Origin: Pelagibacteraceae bacterium AG-426-G02
Lineage (GTDB): Bacteria; Pseudomonadota; Alphaproteobacteria; Pelagibacterales; Pelagibacteraceae
Length of the DNA: 64,000 nt
Assembly: GCA_003213155.1 (NCBI GenBank)
Contig: QCNQ01000001.1
Location: forward strand, 1-64,000
Direction of reading: 5' to 3'
Both the position numbers and the translations under genes were made by a program. Numbering within the stretch: the first letter of the stretch is position 1; each line of letters begins with the position of its first letter. The notes beneath the pieces were generated by a model that had not been told where the DNA came from, did not search any database, and saw only the letters and a list, made by a program, of their open reading frames with translations. Positions 37,777-47,059 of the stretch are shown one piece after another.

Positions 37777-38320
37777 TGCATTATTAGAGGGACATTTTGT
37801 TTTATCTTCTGGATTACACTCTTCAAAATATATTCAATGCGCAAAACTATTAAGTTTTCCGCATAAGGCAGAGAAAATTTGTAAATCTTTAGCCGGAAAA
37901 ATTAAGAAAAAATTTAAAAACTTCGACTTAATTTTATCACCAGCAATGGGTGGTATAATAATCGGTTATGAAATTGGTAGACTGCTTAAAAAAGAAACTA
38001 TTTTCTGTGAAAGAGTAAAAGGGAAATTTCAATTAAGAAGAGGTTTTCAAATTAAAAAAGGATCAAAAGTATTAATTATTGAAGATGTTATAACCACAGG
38101 CAAATCAAGCATGGAATGTGTAAAATTGATTAAAAATTCAAAGGCAAAACTAATTGGTTTTGCAACAATTATTGATAGATCATCAAAAAATAATTTAAAG
38201 ATAAAAAAAAATATAGTTTCACACCTCAAAATTTCTGTTCCAACTTATAAAAAGAACAACATTCCAAATGAGTTGAAATTAATTCCAATTTCAACGCCAG
38301 GAAGTAGATACACGAAGTGA
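37733..38320 (+). CDS. pyrE: Orotate phosphoribosyltransferase
   Basis: Adds ribose-5-phosphate from PRPP to orotate. The 195 aa product starts at ATG 37733, inside the last 44 bases of rel, and its N terminus matches the family (LLEGHFVLSSGLHSSKYIQC). The PRPP-binding loop is VLIIEDVITTGKSSMECV, and the active-site AMGGIIIGYEIGR is present. Stop overlaps the pdxJ GTG start. Together with pyrB at 17 kb it belongs to de novo UMP synthesis. Confidence 0.94.
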   Translation: MLSHKKSLDILRKTNALLEGHFVLSSGLHSSKYIQCAKLLSFPHKAEKICKSLAGKIKKKFKNFDLILSPAMGGIIIGYEIGRLLKKETIFCERVKGKFQLRRGFQIKKGSKVLIIEDVITTGKSSMECVKLIKNSKAKLIGFATIIDRSSKNNLKIKKNIVSHLKISVPTYKKNNIPNELKLIPISTPGSRYTK

Positions 38321-39033
38321 GACGTCTTGGAGTAAATATTGATCATATAGCAACCCTGAGAAATGCTAGAGGTGAATTACATCCAGATCCGATATTTGCA
38401 GCTAAATTTGTTAAGAAAGCAGGGGCTGACTCAATAACAATTCATCTTCGTGAGGATAGAAGACATATAAAAGATAATGATGCAAAAAAAATTTGTTCTT
38501 TAAAAAATATTTTAGTTAATTTGGAAATCTCAACTAACTTAAAAATGATAAGTAAAGCGTTAAAAATAAAACCAAATTATATTTGTTTAGTGCCAGAAAA
38601 TAGAAAAGAAGTTACCACGGAGGGAGGTTTAAACTTAAATAAAAATAAAAATAAAATTAAAAATATAATTTTGAAATTTAAAAAGAAAAAAATTAGAACA
38701 AGTTTATTCATAAATCCATCACTTAATGATATCAAAACCTCATATAAACTAGGATCTGATTGTGTTGAAATTCATACAGGTAGACTTTCTAGATTAGTTA
38801 AATTGAAGAAGAATTATTCTAAAGAGCTTAATAGAATAAAAAAATGTTCAATTATTGCAAAGAAAATTGGTTTAGAAGTTCATGCTGGTCATGGACTTGA
38901 TTATAAAACAACTGAATTATTATCTAGATTTAAAGAAATAGAAGAATTCAATATAGGACATTATTTAATCGGTGAGTCGGTTTTTTTTGGTTTGTCCAAA
39001 GTAATAAAAAAATTCAAAAAAATTATTAAATAA
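38317..39033 (+). CDS. pdxJ: Pyridoxine 5'-phosphate synthase
   Basis: Condenses 1-deoxyxylulose-5-phosphate with 3-amino-2-oxopropyl phosphate to form vitamin B6 phosphate. The GTG start at 38317 (GTGA overlap with pyrE) gives 238 aa beginning RRLGVNIDHIATLRNARGEL, the family signature. ITIHLREDRRHIKDND, VEIHTGRLS and EVHAGHGLDYKTT follow in order. Next gene acpS starts 5 bases later. Confidence 0.96.
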   Translation: MRRLGVNIDHIATLRNARGELHPDPIFAAKFVKKAGADSITIHLREDRRHIKDNDAKKICSLKNILVNLEISTNLKMISKALKIKPNYICLVPENRKEVTTEGGLNLNKNKNKIKNIILKFKKKKIRTSLFINPSLNDIKTSYKLGSDCVEIHTGRLSRLVKLKKNYSKELNRIKKCSIIAKKIGLEVHAGHGLDYKTTELLSRFKEIEEFNIGHYLIGESVFFGLSKVIKKFKKIIK

Positions 39034-39038
39034 CAGAA

Positions 39039-39425
39039 ATGAAAATATTAGGAATTGGAGTTGATATAGTAAAAAATAGACGATTTCAGCCTTTAATTAG
39101 AAACCAAAAATTTATAAAAAGAACTTTTGGACCAAATGAACTTAAATTTTCTAAAAATAAAGTTAATAGATCAAACTTTTTTGCAAAAAGATTTGCAGCC
39201 AAGGAAGCTCTATCAAAATCATTTGGTACTGGAATTAGAGATAATCTAAGTTTTAAAGATATTGAAATTTTAAATGATAAAATGGGTAAACCTTTTTTCT
39301 ATAAATCAAAAAAAATTGATAGAATTATAAAAAAAAAGTTCAAAATTAAGAAATATGACTTGTTTCTTTCACTATCTGATGAAAAAGATCATTCAATAGC
39401 GTTTACAATTTTGGTTAAAAGATAA
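39039..39425 (+). CDS. acpS: Holo-[acyl-carrier-protein] synthase
   Basis: Attaches the 4'-phosphopantetheine arm of CoA to ACP. The 128 aa product has the two metal/CoA motifs GIGVDIVKNRRF (D8) and FAKRFAAKEALSKSFGTGI. It shares a base with lepB. The pdxJ-acpS-lepB-rnc order is widespread in Proteobacteria. Confidence 0.95.
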   Translation: MKILGIGVDIVKNRRFQPLIRNQKFIKRTFGPNELKFSKNKVNRSNFFAKRFAAKEALSKSFGTGIRDNLSFKDIEILNDKMGKPFFYKSKKIDRIIKKKFKIKKYDLFLSLSDEKDHSIAFTILVKR

Positions 39426-40159
39426 TGTTAGATAAAAATTTCTTTAAAGAAAACATAAAAACTTTATTTTATGCATTAATTATTGCTATTTTTATTAGAT
39501 CTATATTTCTCCAACCATTTTATATACCATCTTCATCCATGGAGCCTAATCTGTTAGTTGGAGACAGATTATTTGTAACTAAATATTCATATGGATATAG
39601 CAAACATTCATTTCCATTCAGTCCTCCTATTTTTACAGGAAGAGTAATGTTCAGTGAGCCAAAAAGGGGAGATGTTGTAGTATTCAAAACTCCTGCAGAT
39701 AATAGAACTGACTACATAAAAAGATTAATTGGTTTGCCCGGAGACCAAGTACAATTTATTAATTCAAATTTGTATATAAATAACTCAGAGGTTTTAAAAT
39801 CCAGAATCTCAGAAAGTGATAAAATATTCTGTGGAAATAGAAACATTGATGTATTTACTTTTGAGGAAATTTTACCTAATGGAAAAAAACATAAAACTGT
39901 TTACTTAAAAGATTTTACTTTTAAAAATTCAGATAAATTTATAGTTCCAAAGGATCACTACTTCTATTTAGGAGATAATAGAGATTGTTCTAAGGATAGT
40001 AGATATTTATCAAGTGTAGGATATGTACACAAAGATAATCTTGTAGGAAAGGCCCAATTTATTTTCTTCTCATCAGATAGATCTGTTGGAAGTATTTTTT
40101 CATTTTGGAAATGGAACAAATCAATCAGATTTGATAGATTCTTCCAAAAGATCAAATAA
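39425..40159 (+). CDS. lepB: Signal peptidase I
   Basis: Inner-membrane serine protease that removes signal peptides. The 244 aa product has one N-terminal membrane helix (about 13-29), then the nucleophile S38 in YIPSSSMEPNLLVGD, the general-base lysine in YIKRLIGLPGDQVQ, and the box GDNRDCSKDSRYL near residue 180. It is the only signal peptidase in the window and would process the several Sec-type precursors here. One-base overlap with rnc. Confidence 0.96.
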   Translation: MLDKNFFKENIKTLFYALIIAIFIRSIFLQPFYIPSSSMEPNLLVGDRLFVTKYSYGYSKHSFPFSPPIFTGRVMFSEPKRGDVVVFKTPADNRTDYIKRLIGLPGDQVQFINSNLYINNSEVLKSRISESDKIFCGNRNIDVFTFEEILPNGKKHKTVYLKDFTFKNSDKFIVPKDHYFYLGDNRDCSKDSRYLSSVGYVHKDNLVGKAQFIFFSSDRSVGSIFSFWKWNKSIRFDRFFQKIK

Positions 40160-40827
40160 TGAAAATTAATTATCAAACTTTAGAAAAAAAGATTAAGATC
40201 AATTTTAAAGACAAAGATTTGTTAGTTAGATCATTAACTCATAAAAGCTATAGCAAAGAAATTAATAACGAAAAATTAGAATTTTTAGGAGATCGTGTCT
40301 TAGGATTAGTAATTGCAAAAAAACTTTTGGAAATTTACCCCAATGAAAAAGAAGGTATATTAGATAAAAAGTTTGCATCTTTAGTAAATAAGAAAACTTG
40401 TTTACAAATCGCAAAAAAAATTAATCTTGATAAGTATATTTTAACTTTAGATATTAAGAAAAAGAAAAATAAAATAGAGGATAAAGTTGTTTCTGATTGT
40501 TGTGAAGCATTAATAGGATCTATCTATCTAGATAAAGGTTTTAATTCTGTAGAAAAATTTATTTTAGAATTATGGTCAGAAAATATAAAAGATAGTGTTA
40601 TTACTCAAATAGATGCAAAAACAAAATTACAAGAATTCTCTTTAAAAAGATTTAAAAAATTACCTATTTATAAACTTATTTCAAATACTGGACCAAGACA
40701 TAAACCTCTTTTTAAAGTTGGTGTAAAATTAATTGATACTAAGTTTTTTTTAGCAGAGGGTAGTTCAAAAAAAGATGCTGAACAAAATGCTGCTATTAAA
40801 TGTTTACAAAATCAGAGTAAATTATGA
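40159..40827 (+). CDS. rnc: Ribonuclease III
   Basis: Cleaves double-stranded RNA, including rRNA precursors. The 222 aa product has the nuclease signature NEKLEFLGDRVLGLVIAKKL with the metal-binding acidic residues, the second acidic cluster DCCEALIGSIYLDKGF, and a C-terminal double-stranded RNA-binding domain (KLQEFSLKRFKKLPIYKLI to AEQNAAIKCL). It overlaps recO by 4 bases; era, normally between rnc and recO, is missing here. Confidence 0.96.
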   Translation: MKINYQTLEKKIKINFKDKDLLVRSLTHKSYSKEINNEKLEFLGDRVLGLVIAKKLLEIYPNEKEGILDKKFASLVNKKTCLQIAKKINLDKYILTLDIKKKKNKIEDKVVSDCCEALIGSIYLDKGFNSVEKFILELWSENIKDSVITQIDAKTKLQEFSLKRFKKLPIYKLISNTGPRHKPLFKVGVKLIDTKFFLAEGSSKKDAEQNAAIKCLQNQSKL

Positions 40828-41504
40828 TATGGGACGATATTGGATTTTTATTGAATAAAAATAGATATAATGAAAATTCATTAATATCAGAAATTTATAC
40901 TAAAAATTTTGGTAAAGTAAGTGGCATTATTTTCGGTGGAACTTCAAAAAAAATTAAGAACTATCTTCAAATAGGAAATAAACTATATGTAAATTATAAT
41001 TCTAAAAATGAAAATAGCATGGGTTATTTTAAAGTAGAGATTCAAGAAGCTTTATCTCCATTATATTTTGATAATCAACAAAAATTAACTTGTATTTCCT
41101 CAGCTATGAATTTGGTTAAATTACTTACTGCTGAGTCACAAAAAAATGCAAAGATATTTTCTTTGTTAGAAGAATTTTATGTTTTATTGAAATCTAAAGA
41201 CTGGATAAAAAATTATATCTTTTGGGAGTTGGAATTATTTAAATCTCTAGGCTATGACTTAAATTTTGAGAATTTAGTTAATGAAAAAATTATTGGTGAT
41301 CAAAAACAATATATATCGAAATCATCAACAGAAAAAAGAATTATACCTAATTTTTTAATAGATAAAAACAACTCAACTGAAGATATAGAATCTTTACTAA
41401 CAGGTCTTAAATTGTTGAGTGATTATCTTGAAAAGTCAATTTTAAAGCCAAATAACCTAAACCAACCAATCAGCAGATTGCAATTTATTAATACTTTAAA
41501 ATAA
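40824..41504 (+). CDS. recO: DNA repair protein RecO
   Basis: RecF-pathway mediator that loads RecA on SSB-coated gaps. The 226 aa product has an N-terminal OB-fold (WDDIGFLLNKNRYNENSLIS, then GKVSGIIFGG) and a helical C-terminal domain; the zinc cysteines of some RecO proteins are missing. Similarity is modest, as usual for RecO, so the call also relies on its place after rnc. Convergent with hemB; stops abut. Confidence 0.85.
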   Translation: MIWDDIGFLLNKNRYNENSLISEIYTKNFGKVSGIIFGGTSKKIKNYLQIGNKLYVNYNSKNENSMGYFKVEIQEALSPLYFDNQQKLTCISSAMNLVKLLTAESQKNAKIFSLLEEFYVLLKSKDWIKNYIFWELELFKSLGYDLNFENLVNEKIIGDQKQYISKSSTEKRIIPNFLIDKNNSTEDIESLLTGLKLLSDYLEKSILKPNNLNQPISRLQFINTLK

Positions 41505-42494
41505 TTATTGAATAATTTGGTCTAATCTATCAGCGTAATAACTAACAATAGCATTAGCTCCAGCTCTTTTAAAAGAAATAAGACTTTCTAAAATAATGTT
41601 TCGATCAGTTAAATCATTTTTAATTCCATGTTCTAATAAAGAATATTCACCTGAGACTTGATATGCCATAACTGGAATCTTAAAGTTTTCTTTAACTTTT
41701 TTAATTATATCAAGATATGGTAGTCCAGGTTTAACCATAACCATATCAGCTCCTTCTTTTATATCCAAAGCAACCTCTCTTAAGGCTTCATCACTATTTC
41801 TATAATCCATTTGATAATTCTTTTTATTTCCTTTTAATAAGTTTTTTGAACCAACTGCATCTCTAAATGGGCCATAAAAACTTGAAGCATATTTAACAGC
41901 ATAAGAAAGTATTTGTGTCATTTTAAAATTATGTTTGTCTAGGTACTTTCTAATTTCACCAATTCGACCATCCATCATGTCGGATGGTGCTAAAACATCA
42001 CAACCCATTTGTGCTTGCAATAAAGATTGATCTAATAAAATTTTTATGGTTTCGTCATTTAACACATATTTGTTTTGTAAAAGTCCATCATGACCATGTG
42101 AAGTATATGGATCTAATGCAACATCACACATTATTCCAATCTCATTTTTATATTTATTCTTTATTCTTTGTAGTGCCCTACAAACCAGATTATTTTCGTT
42201 AAGAGCCTCGGTACCTAAGTCGTTTTTTTTTCTTTTTTCAGTGTATGGAAACAAGGCAATCATAGGTATGCCTTTTTTAATAGCTCTGTCTACTATATTA
42301 TTTAATTTATCGATTGTGTACCTGTAAACACCAGGCATAGATTTAATAGATTGTTTTTTATTTTTTCCATCAATTAGAAAAATGGGTAAAATAAAATCAT
42401 TAGGTGTAAGATTATTTTCTTCAATTAACCTTCTTGACCAATCAGTTTTTCTATTGCGTCTAAGTCTCAATGATGGGAATTTTCCTGTAATCAT
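41505..42494 (-). CDS. hemB: Delta-aminolevulinic acid dehydratase (porphobilinogen synthase)
   Basis: Condenses two 5-aminolevulinates in haem synthesis. The 329 aa product has the Schiff-base lysine K255 in MVMVKPGLPYLDII and the second-lysine region YAVKYASSFYGPFRDA. The metal loop reads DVALDPYTSHGHDG, with aspartates in place of the cysteines of zinc enzymes, which marks the Mg2+-dependent class common in alphaproteobacteria. Divergent from the following oxygenase-like gene across 91 bases. Confidence 0.96.
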   Translation of the reverse strand: MITGKFPSLRLRRNRKTDWSRRLIEENNLTPNDFILPIFLIDGKNKKQSIKSMPGVYRYTIDKLNNIVDRAIKKGIPMIALFPYTEKRKKNDLGTEALNENNLVCRALQRIKNKYKNEIGIMCDVALDPYTSHGHDGLLQNKYVLNDETIKILLDQSLLQAQMGCDVLAPSDMMDGRIGEIRKYLDKHNFKMTQILSYAVKYASSFYGPFRDAVGSKNLLKGNKKNYQMDYRNSDEALREVALDIKEGADMVMVKPGLPYLDIIKKVKENFKIPVMAYQVSGEYSLLEHGIKNDLTDRNIILESLISFKRAGANAIVSYYADRLDQIIQ

Positions 42495-42585
42495 GTTTAA
42501 ATTTATTTAAAATATGCGACAAATGTTATATACAAATATATCTTAAAACAGATATTAAACAACATCAGGAGACAATATATTACAA

Positions 42586-43176
42586 ATGAATTTAAATTTT
42601 AACGATTTTCAAAAACAAGATATTAAGTTTGATGTAAACAAACTTCAAAATGCTTATAAAGAATTATTAACCATCAAGGGTTTTTCAGGAGTTGATGGTG
42701 TTTCAAATTTTGGTGCCATTTCATTAACACAAATACCAGGTGATCCAGACTCTATTAAAGGTAATAAAGCAAGAGGTGTGTTCTGGACTAAACCAGATTC
42801 TTCAGGAAAAGAAGCTATGAGAGATGAAATGATTGATGAATCTGCTTATTCTGAATTTATTGAAGATTACAAACATACTTATTTTAAAGAGGTGTTTGAT
42901 GTGCTTTCCTCAAAGTATAAATTAGGACGTGTAAGAATTTTATTAAAGGAGCCAAGATCAACTTTAAGTTGGCACAGAGATCCGGAGCCAAGACTACATA
43001 TTCCAATAATTACTAACCCGGGCTCTATAATGGTTATTGATAATGTTGCAAAACATATGCCTGCAGATGGATCTGTTTGGATTACTAATAATACTAAATA
43101 TCATAATGCATTCAATGGGGGAGAGGAAAATAGAATCCATTTAGTTGCATGTGTTTTAGATTACAAATTTAACTAA
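42586..43176 (+). CDS. Aspartyl/asparaginyl beta-hydroxylase-like 2-oxoglutarate/Fe(II) oxygenase
   Basis: Cupin-fold dioxygenase candidate of 196 aa. The iron ligands are visible: H-x-D in STLSWHRDPEPRLHIPI and the distal histidine in GEENRIHLVACVLDY, with an arginine for 2-oxoglutarate just before it. The family includes Asp/Asn beta-hydroxylases and L-proline hydroxylases; substrate here is unknown. An AGGAG lies 14 bases before the ATG, rather distant. It stands alone in its own transcription unit, followed by rpiB after one base. Confidence 0.78.
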   Translation: MNLNFNDFQKQDIKFDVNKLQNAYKELLTIKGFSGVDGVSNFGAISLTQIPGDPDSIKGNKARGVFWTKPDSSGKEAMRDEMIDESAYSEFIEDYKHTYFKEVFDVLSSKYKLGRVRILLKEPRSTLSWHRDPEPRLHIPIITNPGSIMVIDNVAKHMPADGSVWITNNTKYHNAFNGGEENRIHLVACVLDYKFN

Positions 43177-43177
43177 T

Positions 43178-43603
43178 TTGAAAAAAATATTTATTTCTTC
43201 AGATCACGCTGGGTATAATTTGAAAGAACAAATTAAAAAAAAGTTTCTAAAAAAATACAATTTCCATGATCTTGGGACTGATAATTCAAAAATCTCGGTA
43301 AATTACCCGGACTATGCTCATAAATTATGTAAAAAGGTCAGCGTTAACTCAAAAAATATGGGTATTTTAGTTTGTGGTTCAGGTATGGGAATGTCAATGG
43401 CTGCAAATAAACACAAAAAAATTCGAGCTGCGATGTGTTATTCAATAAAAAACACAAAATTATCTAGATTGCATAACAACGCGAATATTATAACATTAGG
43501 ATCTAGATTGACAAAAAAAAATACTGCCTTTAAATGTATTGAAGCTTTTATTAATACTAAATTTGAAGGTGGTAGACATAAAAAAAGAGTAAAAAAAATA
43601 TAA
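43178..43603 (+). CDS. rpiB: Ribose-5-phosphate isomerase B
   Basis: Interconverts ribulose-5-phosphate and ribose-5-phosphate. TTG start at 43178, giving 141 aa that begin [20 protein letters not shown]; the catalytic region [17 protein letters not shown] and the anion-binding [13 protein letters not shown] follow. LacA/LacB-type sugar isomerases share the fold, but length and motifs favour RpiB. In many alphaproteobacteria rpiB precedes glyA, as here (8 bases apart). Confidence 0.92.
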   Translation: MKKIFISSDHAGYNLKEQIKKKFLKKYNFHDLGTDNSKISVNYPDYAHKLCKKVSVNSKNMGILVCGSGMGMSMAANKHKKIRAAMCYSIKNTKLSRLHNNANIITLGSRLTKKNTAFKCIEAFINTKFEGGRHKKRVKKI

Positions 43604-43611
43604 GGAAAAAA

Positions 43612-44925
43612 ATGTCAAGTGAAACAAAATATATAAATTCTTCTTACCAAGATTTTTTTGAAAAAAGTCTTTCAAAATCTGATCCAGATTTATTTAAGGC
43701 AATAAATGATGAGTTAATTAGACAACAAAATCACATTGAGTTAATAGCTTCTGAAAATATAGTTTCACAAGCTGTATTAGAGGCTCAAGGATCAGTTCTA
43801 ACAAATAAATATGCGGAAGGATATCCAGGTAAAAGATATTACAATGGTTGTGAACATGTAGATGTAGCAGAACAACTGGCACTTGAAAGAATAAAAAAAC
43901 TTTTCAATTGTAAATACGCAAATGTTCAACCTCATTCAGGTGCTCAAGCAAATGGTGCTGTATTTTTGGCTTTGTTAAAACCAAACGACACCTTTTTGGG
44001 TATGAGCTTAAATTCAGGAGGTCACATAACTCATGGATTGAAAATTTCAATGTCGGGTAAATGGTTTAATGCAATAAGTTATGACGTAGATAAAAAATCT
44101 GAACTAATTGATTATGATAATGTTGAGAAACTTGCTCTAGAACATAAACCAAAATTAATTATTGCTGGTGGTAGTGCGTATTCAAGAGTAATTGATTTTA
44201 AAAGATTTAGAGAAATTGCTGATAAAGTTGGTGCATATCTTATGGTAGACATGGCTCATTTTTCTGGTTTAGTAGCCGGCAAAGGATATCCAAATCCTTG
44301 TGACTATGCACATGTTGTAACATCCACAACCCATAAAGTATTCAGAAGCGCACGTGGTGGAATTATTTTATCAAATGATTTAGATCTTGGAAAAAAATTT
44401 GATACAGCTGTTTTTCCTGGTTATCAAGGTGGTCCCTTAATGCATATCATTGCTGCCAAAGCTGCAGGTTTTTTTGAAGCATTAAAACCAGAGTTTCAAA
44501 CTTACATAAAGAATGTTTTAGCAAACGCTAAAATGTTAGCGGAAACTTTAAAAAATAATGGATTTAAAATATACTCAGGTGGCACAGATACACATTTAAT
44601 GTTAGTTGACTTGAGACCTTTTGGTGTAAAAGGAAATATAGCTTCTGAGAGTTTATGTAGAGCCAATATTACTTGTAATAAAAATGGAATCCCTTTTGAT
44701 ACAGAAAAACCAATGATAACCTCAGGTATTAGACTTGGTTCACAAGCTGCTACAACAAGAGGATTTGGCTTAAAGGAATTTGAAAAAGTAGGTGAATTAA
44801 TAACTAAAGTAATAAAAGGATTATCTAAAAATTCAGAAGATAATAGTCAAATAGAGGAAGAAGTTAGGAAAGAAGTAATAGATTTATGCTCTTCATTTCC
44901 AATCTATAAAAATTTGAATAGATGA
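43612..44925 (+). CDS. glyA: Serine hydroxymethyltransferase
   Basis: PLP enzyme interconverting serine and glycine with tetrahydrofolate. The 437 aa product has the [14 protein letters not shown] start block, [38 protein letters not shown], and the PLP lysine K242 in [15 protein letters not shown]. An AAGG Shine-Dalgarno lies 6 bases upstream. It links to sarcosine oxidation at 27-32 kb, which yields glycine and a folate-bound one-carbon unit. No glycine riboswitch fits in the 8-base upstream gap. Confidence 0.97.
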   Translation: MSSETKYINSSYQDFFEKSLSKSDPDLFKAINDELIRQQNHIELIASENIVSQAVLEAQGSVLTNKYAEGYPGKRYYNGCEHVDVAEQLALERIKKLFNCKYANVQPHSGAQANGAVFLALLKPNDTFLGMSLNSGGHITHGLKISMSGKWFNAISYDVDKKSELIDYDNVEKLALEHKPKLIIAGGSAYSRVIDFKRFREIADKVGAYLMVDMAHFSGLVAGKGYPNPCDYAHVVTSTTHKVFRSARGGIILSNDLDLGKKFDTAVFPGYQGGPLMHIIAAKAAGFFEALKPEFQTYIKNVLANAKMLAETLKNNGFKIYSGGTDTHLMLVDLRPFGVKGNIASESLCRANITCNKNGIPFDTEKPMITSGIRLGSQAATTRGFGLKEFEKVGELITKVIKGLSKNSEDNSQIEEEVRKEVIDLCSSFPIYKNLNR

Positions 44926-45380
44926 TTTGTTCAATATGTAAGAAAGGTGAGACCTCAGTTGTAGACTCACGTCCAACAGAGGATGGCACCGCTATACGTA
45001 GAAGAAGATTGTGCGTGTGTGGTGCGAGATTTACTACTTTTGAAAGAGTTCAATTTAGAGAATTAATGGTTGTAAAAAAAAATGGAAGGAAATCAGCTTT
45101 TGATAGAGATAAACTTGCAAAATCAATTTACATTGCACTAAAAAAAAGACCTTTAGATACTGAAACTGTTGAAAAATTTATAAGTCGGATCTCTAGATCG
45201 CTTGAGGAACTCGGTCAAAATGAAATCTCAAGCAATACAATAGGAACGATGGTCATGGAGGGTTTAAAAGAGCTTGATCCAGTTGCTTATGTTAGATTTG
45301 CATCTGTTTATAGAAATTTTAGAGAAGAACAAGATTTTGTACAATTTGTGGACAAACTAGATGTCTACAAAAAAAGATAA
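44922..45380 (+). CDS. nrdR: Transcriptional repressor NrdR with a shortened zinc-ribbon
   Basis: ATP/dATP-responsive repressor of ribonucleotide reductase genes. The 152 aa product has an N-terminal zinc ribbon, then an ATP-cone ([33 protein letters not shown]). The first cysteine pair is C3-x2-C6, but the second is [14 protein letters not shown], i.e. C31-x-C33, one residue shorter than the C-x2-C of E. coli NrdR. The frame is intact. Overlaps glyA by 4 bases and ribD by 20, the usual alphaproteobacterial glyA-nrdR-ribD order. Confidence 0.95.
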   Translation: MICSICKKGETSVVDSRPTEDGTAIRRRRLCVCGARFTTFERVQFRELMVVKKNGRKSAFDRDKLAKSIYIALKKRPLDTETVEKFISRISRSLEELGQNEISSNTIGTMVMEGLKELDPVAYVRFASVYRNFREEQDFVQFVDKLDVYKKR

Positions 45381-46464
45381 ATTTTCAACTCAAGATAAAA
45401 ATTTTATGAAATTAGCTTTAAATTTGGCTAATGCGCGAAGAGGTTTAACAGGAAACAATCCTTCAGTTGGATGTGTAATTGTAAAAAATAATAGAATAAT
45501 ATCTATAGGACAAACAGGCTTTAATGGTAGACCACATGCGGAACATAATGCTATTTTAAATTCCTCAGAAAATTTAAAAGACTCAAAAATGTATGTTACT
45601 TTAGAGCCATGTAATCATTATGGAAAAACTCCACCCTGTACTAAAAATATTATAAAGAATAAAATCGGAGAAGTTTACTATTCAATCAATGACATTGATT
45701 TAAAAGTAAAAGGCAAAAGTTATTCAATATTAAGAGAAAACAAAATTAGAGTTAAAAAGGGGCTTTTAAGAAAAGATGCAGAAAATTTATACAGATCTTA
45801 CTTTTTTAATAGAAAAAAGAAACTACCATATGTAATTGGAAAAATTGCAGTATCAAAGAATAAGATCATTTACAGCGAAATATCAAAGAGAATTACAGAT
45901 AAAACTTCTGATAAATTGACTCATTATTTAAGATTTAAAAGTGATGGTATAATGATTTCTAGCAAAACATTAAATATAGATAATCCAAAACTTAATTGTA
46001 GGTTGGAGGGTTTTAGTCAATTCTCTCCAAAAAGAATTATTCTAGACAGAAATTTACAAATTGATTTGAAAAGTTATCTAGTTAAATCTATAAAAAATAA
46101 AAATACTATAATTTTCCATAATTCTAACGATAAATCAAAGATAAAGCTTTTAAAAAAGAGAGGTGCTATTTTGATAAAACAATCTACAGATAAATACAAA
46201 AATTTGGATCTAAAAAAAATTCTAAAAGACCTATATAAAATGGAAATAAGAAATCTATTAGTAGAAGGTGGAGATATATTAACAAAAAATTTCCTTCAAA
46301 AGAAATTATTTAATGAGTTTTATATGTTTAGAAGTTCGAAAAAATTATCTAAAAACAAAAAACATATTAATTTTACATCTTTCAGCATTTTAAATACCAA
46401 ATATAATAAACATAAAATTAACTCTGAATTAGCTAGCGATAAATTAACTATTTACAAAAATTAA
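45361..46464 (+). CDS. ribD: Bifunctional riboflavin biosynthesis deaminase/reductase RibD
   Basis: Deaminates then reduces the pyrimidine intermediate of riboflavin synthesis. The 367 aa product has an N-terminal zinc deaminase (PHAEHNAIL, then [13 protein letters not shown]) and a C-terminal reductase ([34 protein letters not shown]). Both domains look complete, though the reductase half is lysine-rich and divergent. Starts inside nrdR; ribE follows by one base. Confidence 0.95.
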   Translation: MSTKKDKFSTQDKNFMKLALNLANARRGLTGNNPSVGCVIVKNNRIISIGQTGFNGRPHAEHNAILNSSENLKDSKMYVTLEPCNHYGKTPPCTKNIIKNKIGEVYYSINDIDLKVKGKSYSILRENKIRVKKGLLRKDAENLYRSYFFNRKKKLPYVIGKIAVSKNKIIYSEISKRITDKTSDKLTHYLRFKSDGIMISSKTLNIDNPKLNCRLEGFSQFSPKRIILDRNLQIDLKSYLVKSIKNKNTIIFHNSNDKSKIKLLKKRGAILIKQSTDKYKNLDLKKILKDLYKMEIRNLLVEGGDILTKNFLQKKLFNEFYMFRSSKKLSKNKKHINFTSFSILNTKYNKHKINSELASDKLTIYKN

Positions 46465-46465
46465 A

Positions 46466-47059
46466 ATGTTTAATGGAATTATTTTCAACAAAGGTTCAAT
46501 AACAAAAATAATTAAAAGACCAAAAGGAATAAATATTTTTGTAAAATCTAATCTAAAACTAGGTTTAAAAGATATAGGTGTTTCTGTAGCTTGTGATGGA
46601 GTTTGTCTTACTCTCATTTCAATAAAAAAAAGAATTATGGAATTTTATTTATCAAATGAAACTATTAAAAGATCAAAATTTAGATACATAAAGTTAAATG
46701 ATAGAATTAATCTAGAGCTTCCTCTTAAATATGGTCAAAAAATTTCAGGGCATATTTGTCAAGGACATGTTGATACTATTGGAAAAATATTATCAGTAAA
46801 AAATATTGATAAATCTTATCTATTTGATTTTGAAATTAATAAAAAAGAGAGAAAAAATATTATAGAAAAAGCTTCAATTAGTATAAATGGTATATCATTA
46901 ACGATTTCTAAAGTGACGAAAAAAGGTTTTCAAATTTGGATAATTCCTCATACTTATAAATTAACAAATCTATCATCTCTTAAAAAAGGTAATTTAGTTA
47001 ACGTAGAAATAGATATTCTTTCAAAATACGTTAGAAACTATTTTTATGAAAAAAAATAA
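46466..47059 (+). CDS. ribE: Riboflavin synthase alpha chain
   Basis: Dismutates two molecules of dimethylribityllumazine to riboflavin. The 197 aa product has two tandem lumazine-binding barrels: the first starts MFNGIIFNKGSITKI with VSVACDGVCLTLIS, the second includes GHICQGHVDTIGKIL and ASISINGISLTISKV. Length is normal. Overlaps the next gene by 14 bases. Also called ribC in some species. Confidence 0.95.
   Translation: MFNGIIFNKGSITKIIKRPKGINIFVKSNLKLGLKDIGVSVACDGVCLTLISIKKRIMEFYLSNETIKRSKFRYIKLNDRINLELPLKYGQKISGHICQGHVDTIGKILSVKNIDKSYLFDFEINKKERKNIIEKASISINGISLTISKVTKKGFQIWIIPHTYKLTNLSSLKKGNLVNVEIDILSKYVRNYFYEKK

Noticed and set aside
43604-43611. Glycine riboswitch ahead of glyA.
   Set aside because: Only 8 bases separate rpiB and glyA, and no tandem aptamer-like sequence is seen upstream.
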